Assembly (NCBI RefSeq): GCF_900129445.1
Contig: NZ_FQVT01000004.1
Location: forward strand, 186,001-250,000
Reading direction: 5' to 3'
DNA: 64,000 nucleotides
From: Salegentibacter echinorum
GTDB lineage: Bacteria; Bacteroidota; Bacteroidia; Flavobacteriales; Flavobacteriaceae
A program made the position numbers and the translations under genes. Every line of letters begins with the position of its first letter. Position 1 is the first letter of the stretch. Positions 45,582-53,273 of this stretch are shown here, in pieces. The notes under the pieces were generated by a model. The model did not search any database and was not told where the DNA came from. It saw only the letters and a program-made list of their open reading frames with translations.

Positions 45582-46397
45582 ATGCAATTCTTTCGGTGTT
45601 TTTTAAATTTCTATATAAACAGCAGTATTCACGTAGCGTTTGCGGTGGTATCCCTAAGTTTACTTAGTTTTCTTGAATTTAACCTTGTTGTAGATTTTAA
45701 CCTGCTGCTTTTTATTTTCTTGGGAAGTATTACGGGCTATAATTTTGTGAAATATGCAGGTATTGCCAAATTACATCATCGCAGCCTGGCTCGAAATTTA
45801 AAATTAATTCAGGTGTTCTCCTTGCTTTGTTTTTTGGGCTTTGTTTATTTCGCGCTTCAGCAAAAATTAGAGATACTATTTGCTGCTGCTGTTTTTGGGA
45901 TCTTTACCTTACTTTATGCCATTCCTCCTGGAAAAAATAATCAAAACTTAAGAAATACCAGTGGTATTAAAATTTATGTGATCGCGCTGGTTTGGGCCGG
46001 GGTCACGGTTATTTTTCCACTACTGGATAAGGTGGAATTAAACCAATTAATATTAGAATTTTTACAAAAGTTTTGTTTTGTGATCGCCCTTACCATTCCT
46101 TTTGAGATTAGAGACTTAAAATTTGACGCGGGAACTTTAAAAACATTGCCGCAACAAATAGGGGTGCGAAGAACAAAAACTGCCGGATATTTGTTACTGG
46201 CAGTGACCTTATTTTTGGAGTTTTGGAAGGATTTCGTTTTAGTAGAATTGATTGCACTGCTACTAATTATAGGGGTTACCGGGCTTTTTGTAAAATATTC
46301 TAAAACGAATCAGCAAGATTATTTCGCTTCATTTTGGGTAGAAGGCATTCCTGTACTTTGGTTGTTAATTTGGTGGGGAGTTAGCTGTTTTTTTTAG
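45582..46397 (+). CDS. UbiA-superfamily-like membrane protein
   Basis: A 271-residue membrane protein with about eight hydrophobic segments. Near residue 174 it has PFEIRDLKFDAGTLKTLPQQIG, which fits the second Asp-rich motif of UbiA prenyltransferases (D-x3-D, then Gly/Thr/Leu-Pro). The first Asp-rich motif should lie near GYNFVKYAGIAK, but its Asp residues are missing, so prenyl-diphosphate binding by the usual metal site is doubtful. A diverged prenyltransferase or a repurposed fold is likely. It overlaps the convergent Cys-rich gene by 17 nt. Start ATG. Confidence 0.75.
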   Translation: MQFFRCFLNFYINSSIHVAFAVVSLSLLSFLEFNLVVDFNLLLFIFLGSITGYNFVKYAGIAKLHHRSLARNLKLIQVFSLLCFLGFVYFALQQKLEILFAAAVFGIFTLLYAIPPGKNNQNLRNTSGIKIYVIALVWAGVTVIFPLLDKVELNQLILEFLQKFCFVIALTIPFEIRDLKFDAGTLKTLPQQIGVRRTKTAGYLLLAVTLFLEFWKDFVLVELIALLLIIGVTGLFVKYSKTNQQDYFASFWVEGIPVLWLLIWWGVSCFF

Positions 46398-46644
46398 AGA
46401 TTTCTTTATTTAAGCGATTTTTCCACGCTTTCTTTTCCTTTTCGGTGCAGGTTTTTATGCTGCATTTTTTTAGCAATGCCGTGAGTTTAGTGTTTTTAGA
46501 TGTATATTTTCTACAAGGCTTGCATAAGAGAATATGAAATAAAAGAGAAGCTTTTTCACCTTTTCCTGCCTCGTTGTACTGTATTTTATCGCAACAATTT
46601 CTTGCTTTAGTACAATTAAAAATAAAAAAATTTGTATTCGGCAT
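46381..46644 (-). CDS. small Cys/His protein, possible zinc anti-sigma factor
   Basis: An 87-residue protein that begins 3 nt after the stop of the ECF sigma gene, so it is surely co-transcribed with it. It carries H37-x3-C41-x2-C44 (HILLCKPC), the zinc-binding pattern of ZAS-type anti-sigma domains, with further Cys at 11, 17 and 18 that could complete the site. There is no membrane helix, so it would be a soluble anti-sigma factor. The function is inferred from position and motif only. The C-terminal tail is Lys-rich (KEKKAWKNRLNKEISKKNS). Confidence 0.72.
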   Translation of the reverse strand: MPNTNFFIFNCTKARNCCDKIQYNEAGKGEKASLLFHILLCKPCRKYTSKNTKLTALLKKCSIKTCTEKEKKAWKNRLNKEISKKNS

Positions 46645-46647
46645 AAT

Positions 46648-47199
46648 TTAGAACCAGTTTTTTTCAAGACAGGCAGCCAATGCGGTGCGCGCCCTGTGAA
46701 TAATTACCCAAAGGTTAGACGGACTAATATTAAATTGTTTACAAACAGCTTCGGTATCTGCATTGTCAATAGTTTTCATTTTAAAGATAGCCGCGTGTTT
46801 CTCGTTTATTTGATCTAGACACTCTAAAATAGCCATCCCTAATTCGTGGTTTTCCAATTCATCTTCTGCAGTACGATCAAAAGAATCGGCTACTTGCTCT
46901 TCCAACCAGTCTCCTTCATTTTCAGTATCAGAATAATTTATCCTAACTTCAGCCTGACCTTTTTGCGAATTTATTTTCCGGTAGTAATCTATTATTTTTC
47001 TTTTTAAAATAGAAATTAACCAGGTACGTTCTGCAGCACGACCTTCAAAATTATCTTTAGAATTTAACCCGGCAAGAAAAGTTTCAGAAATTAAATCGTT
47101 GGCCACCTCACGATCGTTAACCCTAACAATTGCGTAGTTAAATAGATAATCTGAATATTTATCAACCCATTTAGTAGGATCGAGTTTATGAGTTGGCAT
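46648..47199 (-). CDS. ECF-type RNA polymerase sigma factor
   Basis: A 183-residue sigma-70 family factor with only regions 2 and 4. Region 2 is WVDKYSDYLFNYAIVRVND...VANDLISETFLAGL and TWLISILKRKIIDYYRK; region 4 ends in AVCKQFNISPSNLWVIIHRARTALAACLE with a helix-turn-helix. It starts with ATG after a -7 box (minus TAATTTTG, 47222-47229), and is followed after 3 nt by the small Cys/His protein that may hold it inactive. The regulon is unknown. Confidence 0.92.
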   Translation of the reverse strand: MPTHKLDPTKWVDKYSDYLFNYAIVRVNDREVANDLISETFLAGLNSKDNFEGRAAERTWLISILKRKIIDYYRKINSQKGQAEVRINYSDTENEGDWLEEQVADSFDRTAEDELENHELGMAILECLDQINEKHAAIFKMKTIDNADTEAVCKQFNISPSNLWVIIHRARTALAACLEKNWF

Positions 47200-47221
47200 A
47201 GGCTTGTTTAAAAAGGCTAAT

Positions 47222-47229
47222 CAAAATTA
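47222..47229 (-). promoter_or_regulatory. -7 promoter box for the ECF sigma operon
   Basis: Minus-strand TAATTTTG fits the housekeeping TAnnTTTG box, which implies expression by the primary sigma factor. Confidence 0.45.
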
Positions 47230-47280
47230 ACGAAAATTCTATTAAATGTAATCATGGATAATTGGTTTTAAAATCAAAAT

Positions 47281-47321
47281 GCACCGCTCAAACACTGGTT
47301 CTAATAATGATTGAACGGTGC
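47281..47321 (-). terminator. probable terminator of the M3 peptidase gene
   Basis: GCACCGCTCAA (47281-47291) pairs with TTGAACGGTGC (47311-47321) with one mismatch over a 19-nt loop; a short T-rich stretch follows on the minus strand. Confidence 0.55.
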
Positions 47322-47342
47322 CTTTAATTAATTTGCTTCAAG

Positions 47343-49370
47343 CTAAATTAAGCCGGCGCGTTTTAATAGGGCATCGGGTTTTGGTGCTTTTCCGCGGAAA
47401 TTTTTATAAAGCGTCATGGGGTGCTGTGTTCCGCCCTGTGATAAAATATTGGCCTTAAATTTATCGGCGATTTCCCTACTAAAAATACCGTGCTCCTTAA
47501 AGTATTCAAAAGTATCGGCATCTAAAACTTCGGCCCATTTATAGGAATAATATCCTGCTGAATAACCTCCCTGGAAAATATGGGAAAAAGCGGTACTCAT
47601 ACAGTTTTCTGGCACGTTGGGATAGAGTTTTGTAGGTTCAAAAGCTTTGTCTTCATTGGCTTTTACGTCTGTTATGTCCGTAGGGTCAACTCCGTGCCAA
47701 CTGAGGTCCAGTAAGCCAAAGCTTAATTGTCTTACCGTGAACATTCCTTCCTGGAAATTAGCCGAATCTTTAATTTTCTGAATTAATTCCATGGGAATCA
47801 CTTCTCCTGTTTTGTAATGTTTGGCAAATAGTTGGAGCGCTTCTTTTTCGTAACACCAGTTTTCTAATAACTGGCTGGGCAGTTCTACAAAGTCCCAATA
47901 TACGTTCGCGCCAGAAAGGCTTGGATACTGGGTGTCACCCAACATTCCGTGCAGCGCGTGACCAAATTCGTGAAAAAGCGTGGTTACTTCATTAAAAGTT
48001 AATAATGAAGGTTCATTTTTTGAAGGTTTGGTGAAATTACAAACAATGGAAATGTGGGGCCGCTCTATTTTTCCATCTTTTTTAAATTGTGGTTTGTAGC
48101 CCGTCATCCAGGCACCGTCGCGTTTTCCGGGCCTTGGGTGGAAATCGGCATAAAAAAGTGCTATCTCGTTTTTATCTTCATTTACAACTTTAAAAGTTTT
48201 TACATCTTCGTGATATTTATCGATATCGAAAACTTCTTTAAAACTTAGGCCATATAATTTATTGGCTACCGTGAACACACCATCAATTACACTTTCCAGT
48301 TTAAAATATGGCTTTAACTTTTCATCATCTAAGGCAAATAGTTTTTGCTTTAACTTTTCACTGTAATAGGCAGCATCCCACTTTTGCAGTTGGTCAATAT
48401 CGTCGAGATCTTTAGCAAAATTTTCAAGTTGGGCAAATTCCTTTTCGGCTGCCGGTTTTGCTTTTTCTAATATTTCGTCAAGAAATTGCTCGACTTTTTC
48501 TGGCGTTTCGGCCATGCGTTCCTCAAGTACAAAATGAGCGTGGGTTTGATATCCTAAAAGTTGTGCTCTTTGGTATCTTAATTTTGCAATCTTTAATACG
48601 TTCTCCTGGTTGTCCAGTTTATCGTTATGAAAACCTTTAGCACCAAAAGCCAATGCCATCTTTTTACGTAATTCGCGGTTTTTGGCATATTTCAAAAATG
48701 GTAAATAGCTTGGATACTCTAAGGTAAATATCCAACCTTCTTTCTCGCGATCTTTAGCTACCTGGGCGGCTTCGTCTTTAAAGCTATCGGGTAAACCATC
48801 TAAATCTTCTTCCTCGGTAAGGTGTAACTCAAATTTATTGGTTTCAGCAAGTACATTTTGACCAAAAATTAGACTTAGTTTAGAAAGTTGCTTGTCCAGA
48901 TCTCGCAGTTCATTTTGCTTATCTAAAGCTAGATTGGCCCCATTTCTGGAAAAAGCTTTATATTTTCTATCTAATAAAGTCTTCTGTTCGGTGTTAAGGG
49001 ATAAGTTATCCTTATTATCGTAAACCGACTTTACTCGTTCAAATAGGGCTTTATTAAGAATAATATCATTACTGAATTCCGATAGAAGTGGAGAGACATC
49101 CTGGGCTATCTTTTGAATTTCTTCATTGGTTTCAGCGGAATTAAGATTAAAAAAGATTCCGGCAATCCTATCTAACTTCTCGCCACTAAATTCTAACGTT
49201 TCAATCGTATTGTGAAAAGTGGGTTCTTCTGGGTTTTCTGTGATTGCGTTTATTTCTTCCCGGGCTATTGCTATAGCTTTTGAAATGGCCGGTTTAAAAT
49301 GCTTGTTTTCAATTTTTGAAAAAGGTGCATAATTAAAATCCTGTAATAATGGGTTATTTTCATTGCTCAT
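47343..49370 (-). CDS. M3-family oligopeptidase (Dcp/PrlC-like)
   Basis: A 675-residue zinc peptidase that degrades short peptides. The zinc site is HEFGH in VTTLFHEFGHALHGML, about two thirds along, with the third ligand Glu in the following helix (DFVELPSQLLENW). The long helical N-terminal lid and the closing YKWAEVLDADTFEYF segment fit peptidyl-dipeptidase Dcp/oligopeptidase A. There is no signal peptide, so it is cytoplasmic. It starts with ATG; a -7 box (minus TAAATTTG, 49404-49411) lies upstream. Confidence 0.95.
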   Translation of the reverse strand: MSNENNPLLQDFNYAPFSKIENKHFKPAISKAIAIAREEINAITENPEEPTFHNTIETLEFSGEKLDRIAGIFFNLNSAETNEEIQKIAQDVSPLLSEFSNDIILNKALFERVKSVYDNKDNLSLNTEQKTLLDRKYKAFSRNGANLALDKQNELRDLDKQLSKLSLIFGQNVLAETNKFELHLTEEEDLDGLPDSFKDEAAQVAKDREKEGWIFTLEYPSYLPFLKYAKNRELRKKMALAFGAKGFHNDKLDNQENVLKIAKLRYQRAQLLGYQTHAHFVLEERMAETPEKVEQFLDEILEKAKPAAEKEFAQLENFAKDLDDIDQLQKWDAAYYSEKLKQKLFALDDEKLKPYFKLESVIDGVFTVANKLYGLSFKEVFDIDKYHEDVKTFKVVNEDKNEIALFYADFHPRPGKRDGAWMTGYKPQFKKDGKIERPHISIVCNFTKPSKNEPSLLTFNEVTTLFHEFGHALHGMLGDTQYPSLSGANVYWDFVELPSQLLENWCYEKEALQLFAKHYKTGEVIPMELIQKIKDSANFQEGMFTVRQLSFGLLDLSWHGVDPTDITDVKANEDKAFEPTKLYPNVPENCMSTAFSHIFQGGYSAGYYSYKWAEVLDADTFEYFKEHGIFSREIADKFKANILSQGGTQHPMTLYKNFRGKAPKPDALLKRAGLI

Positions 49371-49403
49371 GAGCGCTCTTTAATTTTGATTATAAAAACA
49401 GGA

Positions 49404-49411
49404 CAAATTTA
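49404..49411 (-). promoter_or_regulatory. -7 promoter box for the M3 peptidase gene
   Basis: Minus-strand TAAATTTG, a TAnnTTTG match about 34 nt before the ATG. Confidence 0.45.
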
Positions 49412-49516
49412 TTTAATAAAAACTGCTTGAGCCATCATTTAAAACTGCTTAACCTAACTTTGACGTTTTTGACTATATTTTTTAACACAAAAGCTTATTT
49501 TTCTAATAAAATCTCC

Positions 49517-49524
49517 TACATTTG
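49517..49524 (+). promoter_or_regulatory. -7 promoter box of the putative small RNA
   Basis: TACATTTG, a perfect plus-strand TAnnTTTG match in a region with no plus-strand protein gene. A good -33 TTTG is not seen. Confidence 0.55.
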
Positions 49525-49530
49525 CATTTC

Positions 49531-49731
49531 GAAAATTTGAAAAAAGAATAAGCTCTGAACTTTTAAGTTAAAAGGGTACAATTTAAACCTGTATTTCAGG
49601 GTTAATTTAATACGATATTGTAGTAGCTTTTAGAGTTTTTCTGGTTAAATATTTAGAATGGTTAATAAATAATTTGTACAGAGTTAGGTGAGTTTACTAC
49701 AATTAAGCCACGTTTTGAACGTGGCTTTTTC
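49531..49731 (+). ncRNA. putative small structured RNA, 6S-like
   Basis: A plus-strand transcription unit of about 200 nt with no open frame, bounded by a TACATTTG -7 box and a strong terminator. Its two halves are partly complementary, as in a rod-shaped RNA: CTCT (49553-49556) with AGAG (49680-49683), GTACAA (49576-49581) with TTGTAC (49674-49679), and ATTTAAACC (49581-49589) with GGTTAAAT (49643-49650). A local hairpin lies at 49560-49574. Length and shape fit 6S RNA, of which a Flavobacteria-specific form is catalogued in Rfam. The presence of an RNA gene is well supported; the 6S identity is an inference. Confidence 0.55.
49706..49731 (+). terminator. intrinsic terminator of the putative small RNA
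   Basis: AGCCACGTT (49706-49714) and AACGTGGCT (49718-49726) form a 9-bp stem with a 3-nt loop followed by TTTTCTTTT on the plus strand. No plus-strand protein gene precedes it. Confidence 0.85.
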
Positions 49732-49736
49732 TTTTA

Positions 49737-49750
49737 CTCGATAATCGAAA
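49737..49750. repeat. CTCGATAATCGAAA palindrome
   Basis: A copy of the CTCGATNATCGAG intergenic motif with one changed end base, directly after the small-RNA terminator. Confidence 0.45.
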
Positions 49751-49857
49751 TTTATTCCTAAACATATTGGAAGCTCCAAGGTTTGCTTCGAAATCATAAT
49801 AACCCTCCTGTTATATACCTCGTGGATTTTCCCTTAGCTAATTTATTGAGACTATTT

Positions 49858-49912
49858 ACTGCCCACTGCTACTGCAAACTGCTTACTGAATACTGCCAAC
49901 TGCTTACTGAGC
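49858..49912. repeat. heptanucleotide tandem repeat ACTGCNN
   Basis: Eight units in a row: ACTGCCC, ACTGCT (6 nt), ACTGCAA, ACTGCTT, ACTGAAT, ACTGCCA, ACTGCTT, ACTGAGC. The array runs across the purE stop codon at 49904-49906, so the last codons of PurE are part of it. Confidence 0.75.
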
Positions 49913-50395
49913 CCCGCTAACTTCCTTAGCTCCATCCACAACTTTTTTCTTAAGTGCTTCTTTATAGCTAATTATATTGTTTAAGGTTTTCTCGTTGGAG
50001 GTTCCAATAATTTGCGCAGCGAGAATTCCGGCGTTTTTAGCGCCGTCTAAGGCTACTGTTGCTACGGGAACGCCACCGGGCATTTGTAAAATAGATAAAA
50101 CAGAATCCCACCCATCTATGGAATTACTGGATTTCACCGGCACTCCAATAACCGGAAGCGGGGAGAGGGAAGCGATCATCCCAGGAAGATGTGCAGCGCC
50201 ACCGGCTCCGGCAATAATCACTTTTATACCGCGCTGGTGAGCGTTCTTGCCATATTCAAATAGTTTTTCTGGGGTGCGATGCGCCGAAACGATATCTACT
50301 TCTACCTCCAGTTCGAGTTCTTTGAGAACATCTATTGCATCCTGCATTACTTTTAGGTCGCTGGTGCTCCCCATAATTACTGCTACCTTGCTCAT
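49904..50395 (-). CDS. purE: N5-carboxyaminoimidazole ribonucleotide mutase
   Basis: Converts N5-CAIR to CAIR in purine synthesis, acting directly after PurK. The 163-residue class I PurE has the signature VIMGSTSDLKVM, VDIVSAHRTPEKL with the catalytic His, and IIAGAGGAAHLPGMIAS. It follows purK after 6 nt. The last few residues and the stop codon fall in an ACTGCNN tandem repeat, so the C-terminus may vary between strains. The start is ATG. Confidence 0.96.
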   Translation of the reverse strand: MSKVAVIMGSTSDLKVMQDAIDVLKELELEVEVDIVSAHRTPEKLFEYGKNAHQRGIKVIIAGAGGAAHLPGMIASLSPLPVIGVPVKSSNSIDGWDSVLSILQMPGGVPVATVALDGAKNAGILAAQIIGTSNEKTLNNIISYKEALKKKVVDGAKEVSGAQ

Positions 50396-50401
50396 AGTTT
50401 T

Positions 50402-51562
50402 TTATTCTTTCGAGATTACTTTAATTGAATTTTTAACTTCTTCGGCTATTCTTCTGGCTTCAGCTAAATCTTCGTTTACAATGGTCACGTGCCCCATTTT
50501 TCTAAATGGCCTGGTGATCTTTTTGCCATAGATATGCGGGGTTACCCCGGGCATCTTCATTATTTGCTCAATATTCTTATAAATCACTTCTCCTTCGTGT
50601 TCAGCATCGCCTACTAAATTTACCATAATTCCGCCAACTTTACTTTCGGTGTTGCCAAGCGGAAGATCTAATATCGCCCTAATTTGTTGTTCAAATTGAT
50701 TCGTATAACTGGCTTCAATACTGTAATGTCCGCTGTTATGAGGTCTTGGCGCTACCTCGTTCACCAGGATTTCATCTTCTTCAGTTTGAAACATTTCTAC
50801 AGCTAATAAACCCACGTGTTCAAATGCTTGAGAAACTTTTACCGCCAGCTCGCGGGCTTTCTTAGCTACTTTATCTTCAATCCTTGCCGGGCATATTACA
50901 TATTCTACCTGATTGGCGGTGGGGTGAAACTCCATTTCCACGACCGGATAGGTTTTAACTTCTCCTGAAACAGATCGCGCCACGATCACTGCCAATTCGT
51001 TTTTAAACGGAATTAAATCTTCCACAAGACATTCGCCATCGCTTAATTCCTGTAGATCTTTCTGCGATTTAATTACCGAAACTCCTTTCCCATCGTAGCC
51101 TCCGGTGGTGCTTTTCCAAACAAAAGGCAGGTTTATTTTTTCGGTTTTTAAGGCTTCTAATAAATCGTTTTTGGTTTTAAAAACTTGAAAATCGGCCGTT
51201 GGGATTTGGTGCTCTTTATAGAAATTTTTCTGAATTCCCTTATTCTGAATTTTCTCTAGAGTATCAGCCGAAGGCCAGGTTTTAATTCCTTCCTGTTCTA
51301 ATTGTTTAAGGGCTGCTACATTTACTCCTTCAATTTCAAAAGTGAGCACATCTACTTTTCTTCCGAAGTTAACTACCGTATCGTAATCCATAAGGTCGCC
51401 GGTAGTAAAATGGTCGCAGGCAATTTTACAGGGAGCTTCTGGATTTGGGTCTAAAACCCTGGTTTTAATATCGTATTTTCGGGTTTCATAGAGCATCATT
51501 TTGCCCAGTTGACCACCACCTAGAATTCCTAAACTAAAATTTGAAGAAAAATAATTAAGCAT
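50402..51562 (-). CDS. purK: N5-carboxyaminoimidazole ribonucleotide synthetase
   Basis: ATP-grasp enzyme that carboxylates aminoimidazole ribonucleotide with bicarbonate, feeding PurE. About 386 residues. The N-terminal GILGGGQLGKMM is followed by the ATP-grasp core (FVWKSTTGGYDGKGV, ECLVEDLIPFKNELAVIVAR) and NEVAPRPHNSGHYSIEA. The ATG giving MLNYFSSN is preferred over an in-frame TTG six codons upstream, because the -7 box (minus TATTTTTG, 51578-51585) covers that TTG. First gene of the purK-purE operon. Confidence 0.95.
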   Translation of the reverse strand: MLNYFSSNFSLGILGGGQLGKMMLYETRKYDIKTRVLDPNPEAPCKIACDHFTTGDLMDYDTVVNFGRKVDVLTFEIEGVNVAALKQLEQEGIKTWPSADTLEKIQNKGIQKNFYKEHQIPTADFQVFKTKNDLLEALKTEKINLPFVWKSTTGGYDGKGVSVIKSQKDLQELSDGECLVEDLIPFKNELAVIVARSVSGEVKTYPVVEMEFHPTANQVEYVICPARIEDKVAKKARELAVKVSQAFEHVGLLAVEMFQTEEDEILVNEVAPRPHNSGHYSIEASYTNQFEQQIRAILDLPLGNTESKVGGIMVNLVGDAEHEGEVIYKNIEQIMKMPGVTPHIYGKKITRPFRKMGHVTIVNEDLAEARRIAEEVKNSIKVISKE

Positions 51563-51577
51563 TGTATTAAGTTTTAG

Positions 51578-51585
51578 CAAAAATA
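51578..51585 (-). promoter_or_regulatory. -7 promoter box for purK-purE
   Basis: Minus-strand TATTTTTG, a TAnnTTTG match, leaving a leader of about ten nucleotides. Confidence 0.45.
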
Positions 51586-51990
51586 AATTTTTAATCCGGA
51601 TTATTCATCAAAATTCCTAAATGGTCTAAAGCGATTAAGTTCAACTATCCCAAGAATTCGAGATTGATACTCAAGAAAGATTCTGAATGCTCGGGATAAT
51701 TCGGGAATATCCCGCACTAAAGAAACACTTTTCATAATTGAAGTGGATTGTGCGGGTTAAGCTTAGCTGCGCTATTATTCTTATGAAGATCTGGCAGTTC
51801 GGTTTTTTAACCCGGTATATTTGCGAAATTGGTTTTATGCCGTGACTGCGACTAAGTTTTACCATCTCGAGTTCTTGGGATTGATCCTAAAAAAATGGGT
51901 ACAACAATCCTTATGAGATATTGGGAGGGATTTACCTATATGATTAGAGAAACTACTTGATAAATATGAATAATGCAGGTTAAGAATCCT
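51586..51990. other. gene-free gap with inverted repeats between purK and hpt-adk
   Basis: About 400 nt with no convincing gene. It holds a long-range inverted repeat (51647-51664 and 51864-51881) and a hairpin CGGGATA/TATCCCG at 51692-51714. A 64-codon minus frame fits between the arms but has no recognisable features. Confidence 0.5.
51647..51881. repeat. long-range inverted repeat
   Basis: The arm ATCCCAAGAATTCGAGAT (51647-51664) recurs in inverted form at 51864-51881 with 17 of 18 positions matching, about 200 nt apart. This could be the ends of a small miniature element or a pair of palindromic intergenic repeats; no target-site duplication was made out. Confidence 0.5.
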
Positions 51991-51998
51991 TATCTTTG
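51991..51998 (+). promoter_or_regulatory. -7 promoter box for hpt-adk
   Basis: TATCTTTG, a perfect TAnnTTTG match, 21 nt before the TTG start codon. Confidence 0.55.
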
Positions 51999-52019
51999 CC
52001 TTTTTAAAAAAATAAAGTT

Positions 52020-53138
52020 TTGGTAAAATTACACGATTTAGAATTTGAACCTTATATTTCAGAAGAAGAAATTAACACCGCCATAGATAAAGTGGCTCAA
52101 GATTTAAACAGGGATTACCAGAATGATAATCCTATCTTTTTGGGCGTTTTAAATGGTGCTTTTATGTTTGCCAGTGAAGTAATTAAAAGGTTTAAAGGAG
52201 ATTGTGAAGTAAGTTTTGTAAAGTTGGGTTCTTATCTGGGTACTAATACTACCGGAGAGGTAAAGACCCTTTTAGGGTTAAACCAATCCTTAGCAGGTAG
52301 AAGGGTGATCTTATTGGAAGATATTGTAGATACTGGTAATACTTTGCAGGAGATAAATAAGATTCTTTTGGATGAAAAAGTAGTGGATTATGAAGTTGCC
52401 AGTTTATTTTACAAACCCGAAGCTTACAAAAAAGAATTTAATATAAAATACAGGGGAATAGATATTCCCAATAAATTTATTGTAGGTTACGGCCTGGATT
52501 ATGATGGTTTAGGCAGAAACCTCACAGAAGTCTATAAACTTAAAGAAAGCAACATGACAAATTTAGTTTTGTTTGGCCCACCCGGCGCCGGCAAGGGAAC
52601 TCAGGCAGAAGTTTTAAAACAAAAATATAACCTGGTACATATTTCTACCGGTGATGTCTTTAGGCATAATATTAAGAATAAAACCGATTTAGGTGTTCAC
52701 GCTAAATCTTTTATCGATAAAGGACAGTTGGTGCCAGATGAAATCACGATACAAATGTTGAATGCTGAAGTTGATAAGAATATTGGAGTAAAAGGCTTTA
52801 TTTTTGATGGCTTCCCAAGAACTGAAGCACAGGCAGATGCCCTGGCAGAACTTTTAGCAAAAAAGAATACTGCGGTAACTGCAATGATTGCCTTAGAATT
52901 AGATGATGAGGTATTGGTAAAACGTCTTTTAGAGCGCGGGAAAACTTCGGGCAGAAAAGATGATGCCGATGAAGCGGTAATTAGAAATAGGATTAAAGTA
53001 TATTATGATGAAACTGCTATTTTAAAGGAGTATTATAAAAAGCGGGATAAATTCTACGGAATAGATGGCGTTGGTTCTATTGAAGAGATTACCACCCGTA
53101 TTAGTGAAGTGATCGATAAATTGCAGGCGAAAAAATAA
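52020..53138 (+). CDS. hpt-adk: hypoxanthine phosphoribosyltransferase-adenylate kinase fusion
   Basis: One 372-residue frame encodes two purine enzymes. Residues 1-175 are a hypoxanthine phosphoribosyltransferase, with the PRPP-binding VILLEDIVDTGNTL and FIVGYGLDYDG. From Met179, directly after KLKESN, a complete adenylate kinase follows: P-loop LVLFGPPGAGKGTQ, STGDVFR, FDGFPRTEAQ and RGKTSGRKDDAD with a short lid. There is no stop or frameshift between them. The start must be TTG, since an in-frame TAA lies at 52005-52007 and no ATG or GTG intervenes. The internal ATG (52554) could also start free adenylate kinase. Purine salvage and adenylate balance would be linked in one chain. Confidence 0.93.
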   Translation: MVKLHDLEFEPYISEEEINTAIDKVAQDLNRDYQNDNPIFLGVLNGAFMFASEVIKRFKGDCEVSFVKLGSYLGTNTTGEVKTLLGLNQSLAGRRVILLEDIVDTGNTLQEINKILLDEKVVDYEVASLFYKPEAYKKEFNIKYRGIDIPNKFIVGYGLDYDGLGRNLTEVYKLKESNMTNLVLFGPPGAGKGTQAEVLKQKYNLVHISTGDVFRHNIKNKTDLGVHAKSFIDKGQLVPDEITIQMLNAEVDKNIGVKGFIFDGFPRTEAQADALAELLAKKNTAVTAMIALELDDEVLVKRLLERGKTSGRKDDADEAVIRNRIKVYYDETAILKEYYKKRDKFYGIDGVGSIEEITTRISEVIDKLQAKK

Positions 53139-53182
53139 ATTTTGTTTTGAATTGATCCTGAAAATTATCAATAGGAATAAAC

Positions 53183-53264
53183 CCGTTTTTGTAAAACGGA
53201 CTGAAACTTTTTATTATAACTTGTAGCGCTTTTTCAATAAAATAGTGAACGCTACAAGCTAGTT
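53183..53264 (+). terminator. two hairpins after hpt-adk
   Basis: CCGTTTT/AAAACGG (53183-53199, 3-nt loop) is followed by a T-rich stretch; a second stem, CTTGTAGCG (53220-53228) with CGCTACAAG (53250-53258), precedes TTTTTT. Either could end the hpt-adk transcript before obgE. Confidence 0.6.
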
Positions 53265-53273
53265 TTTTAAATT

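Noticed and set aside
51671-51865. 64-codon minus frame between the arms of the inverted repeat
   Set aside because: No recognisable domain, no promoter or ribosome site, and composition like non-coding DNA. A transposase-like product is excluded by its small size.
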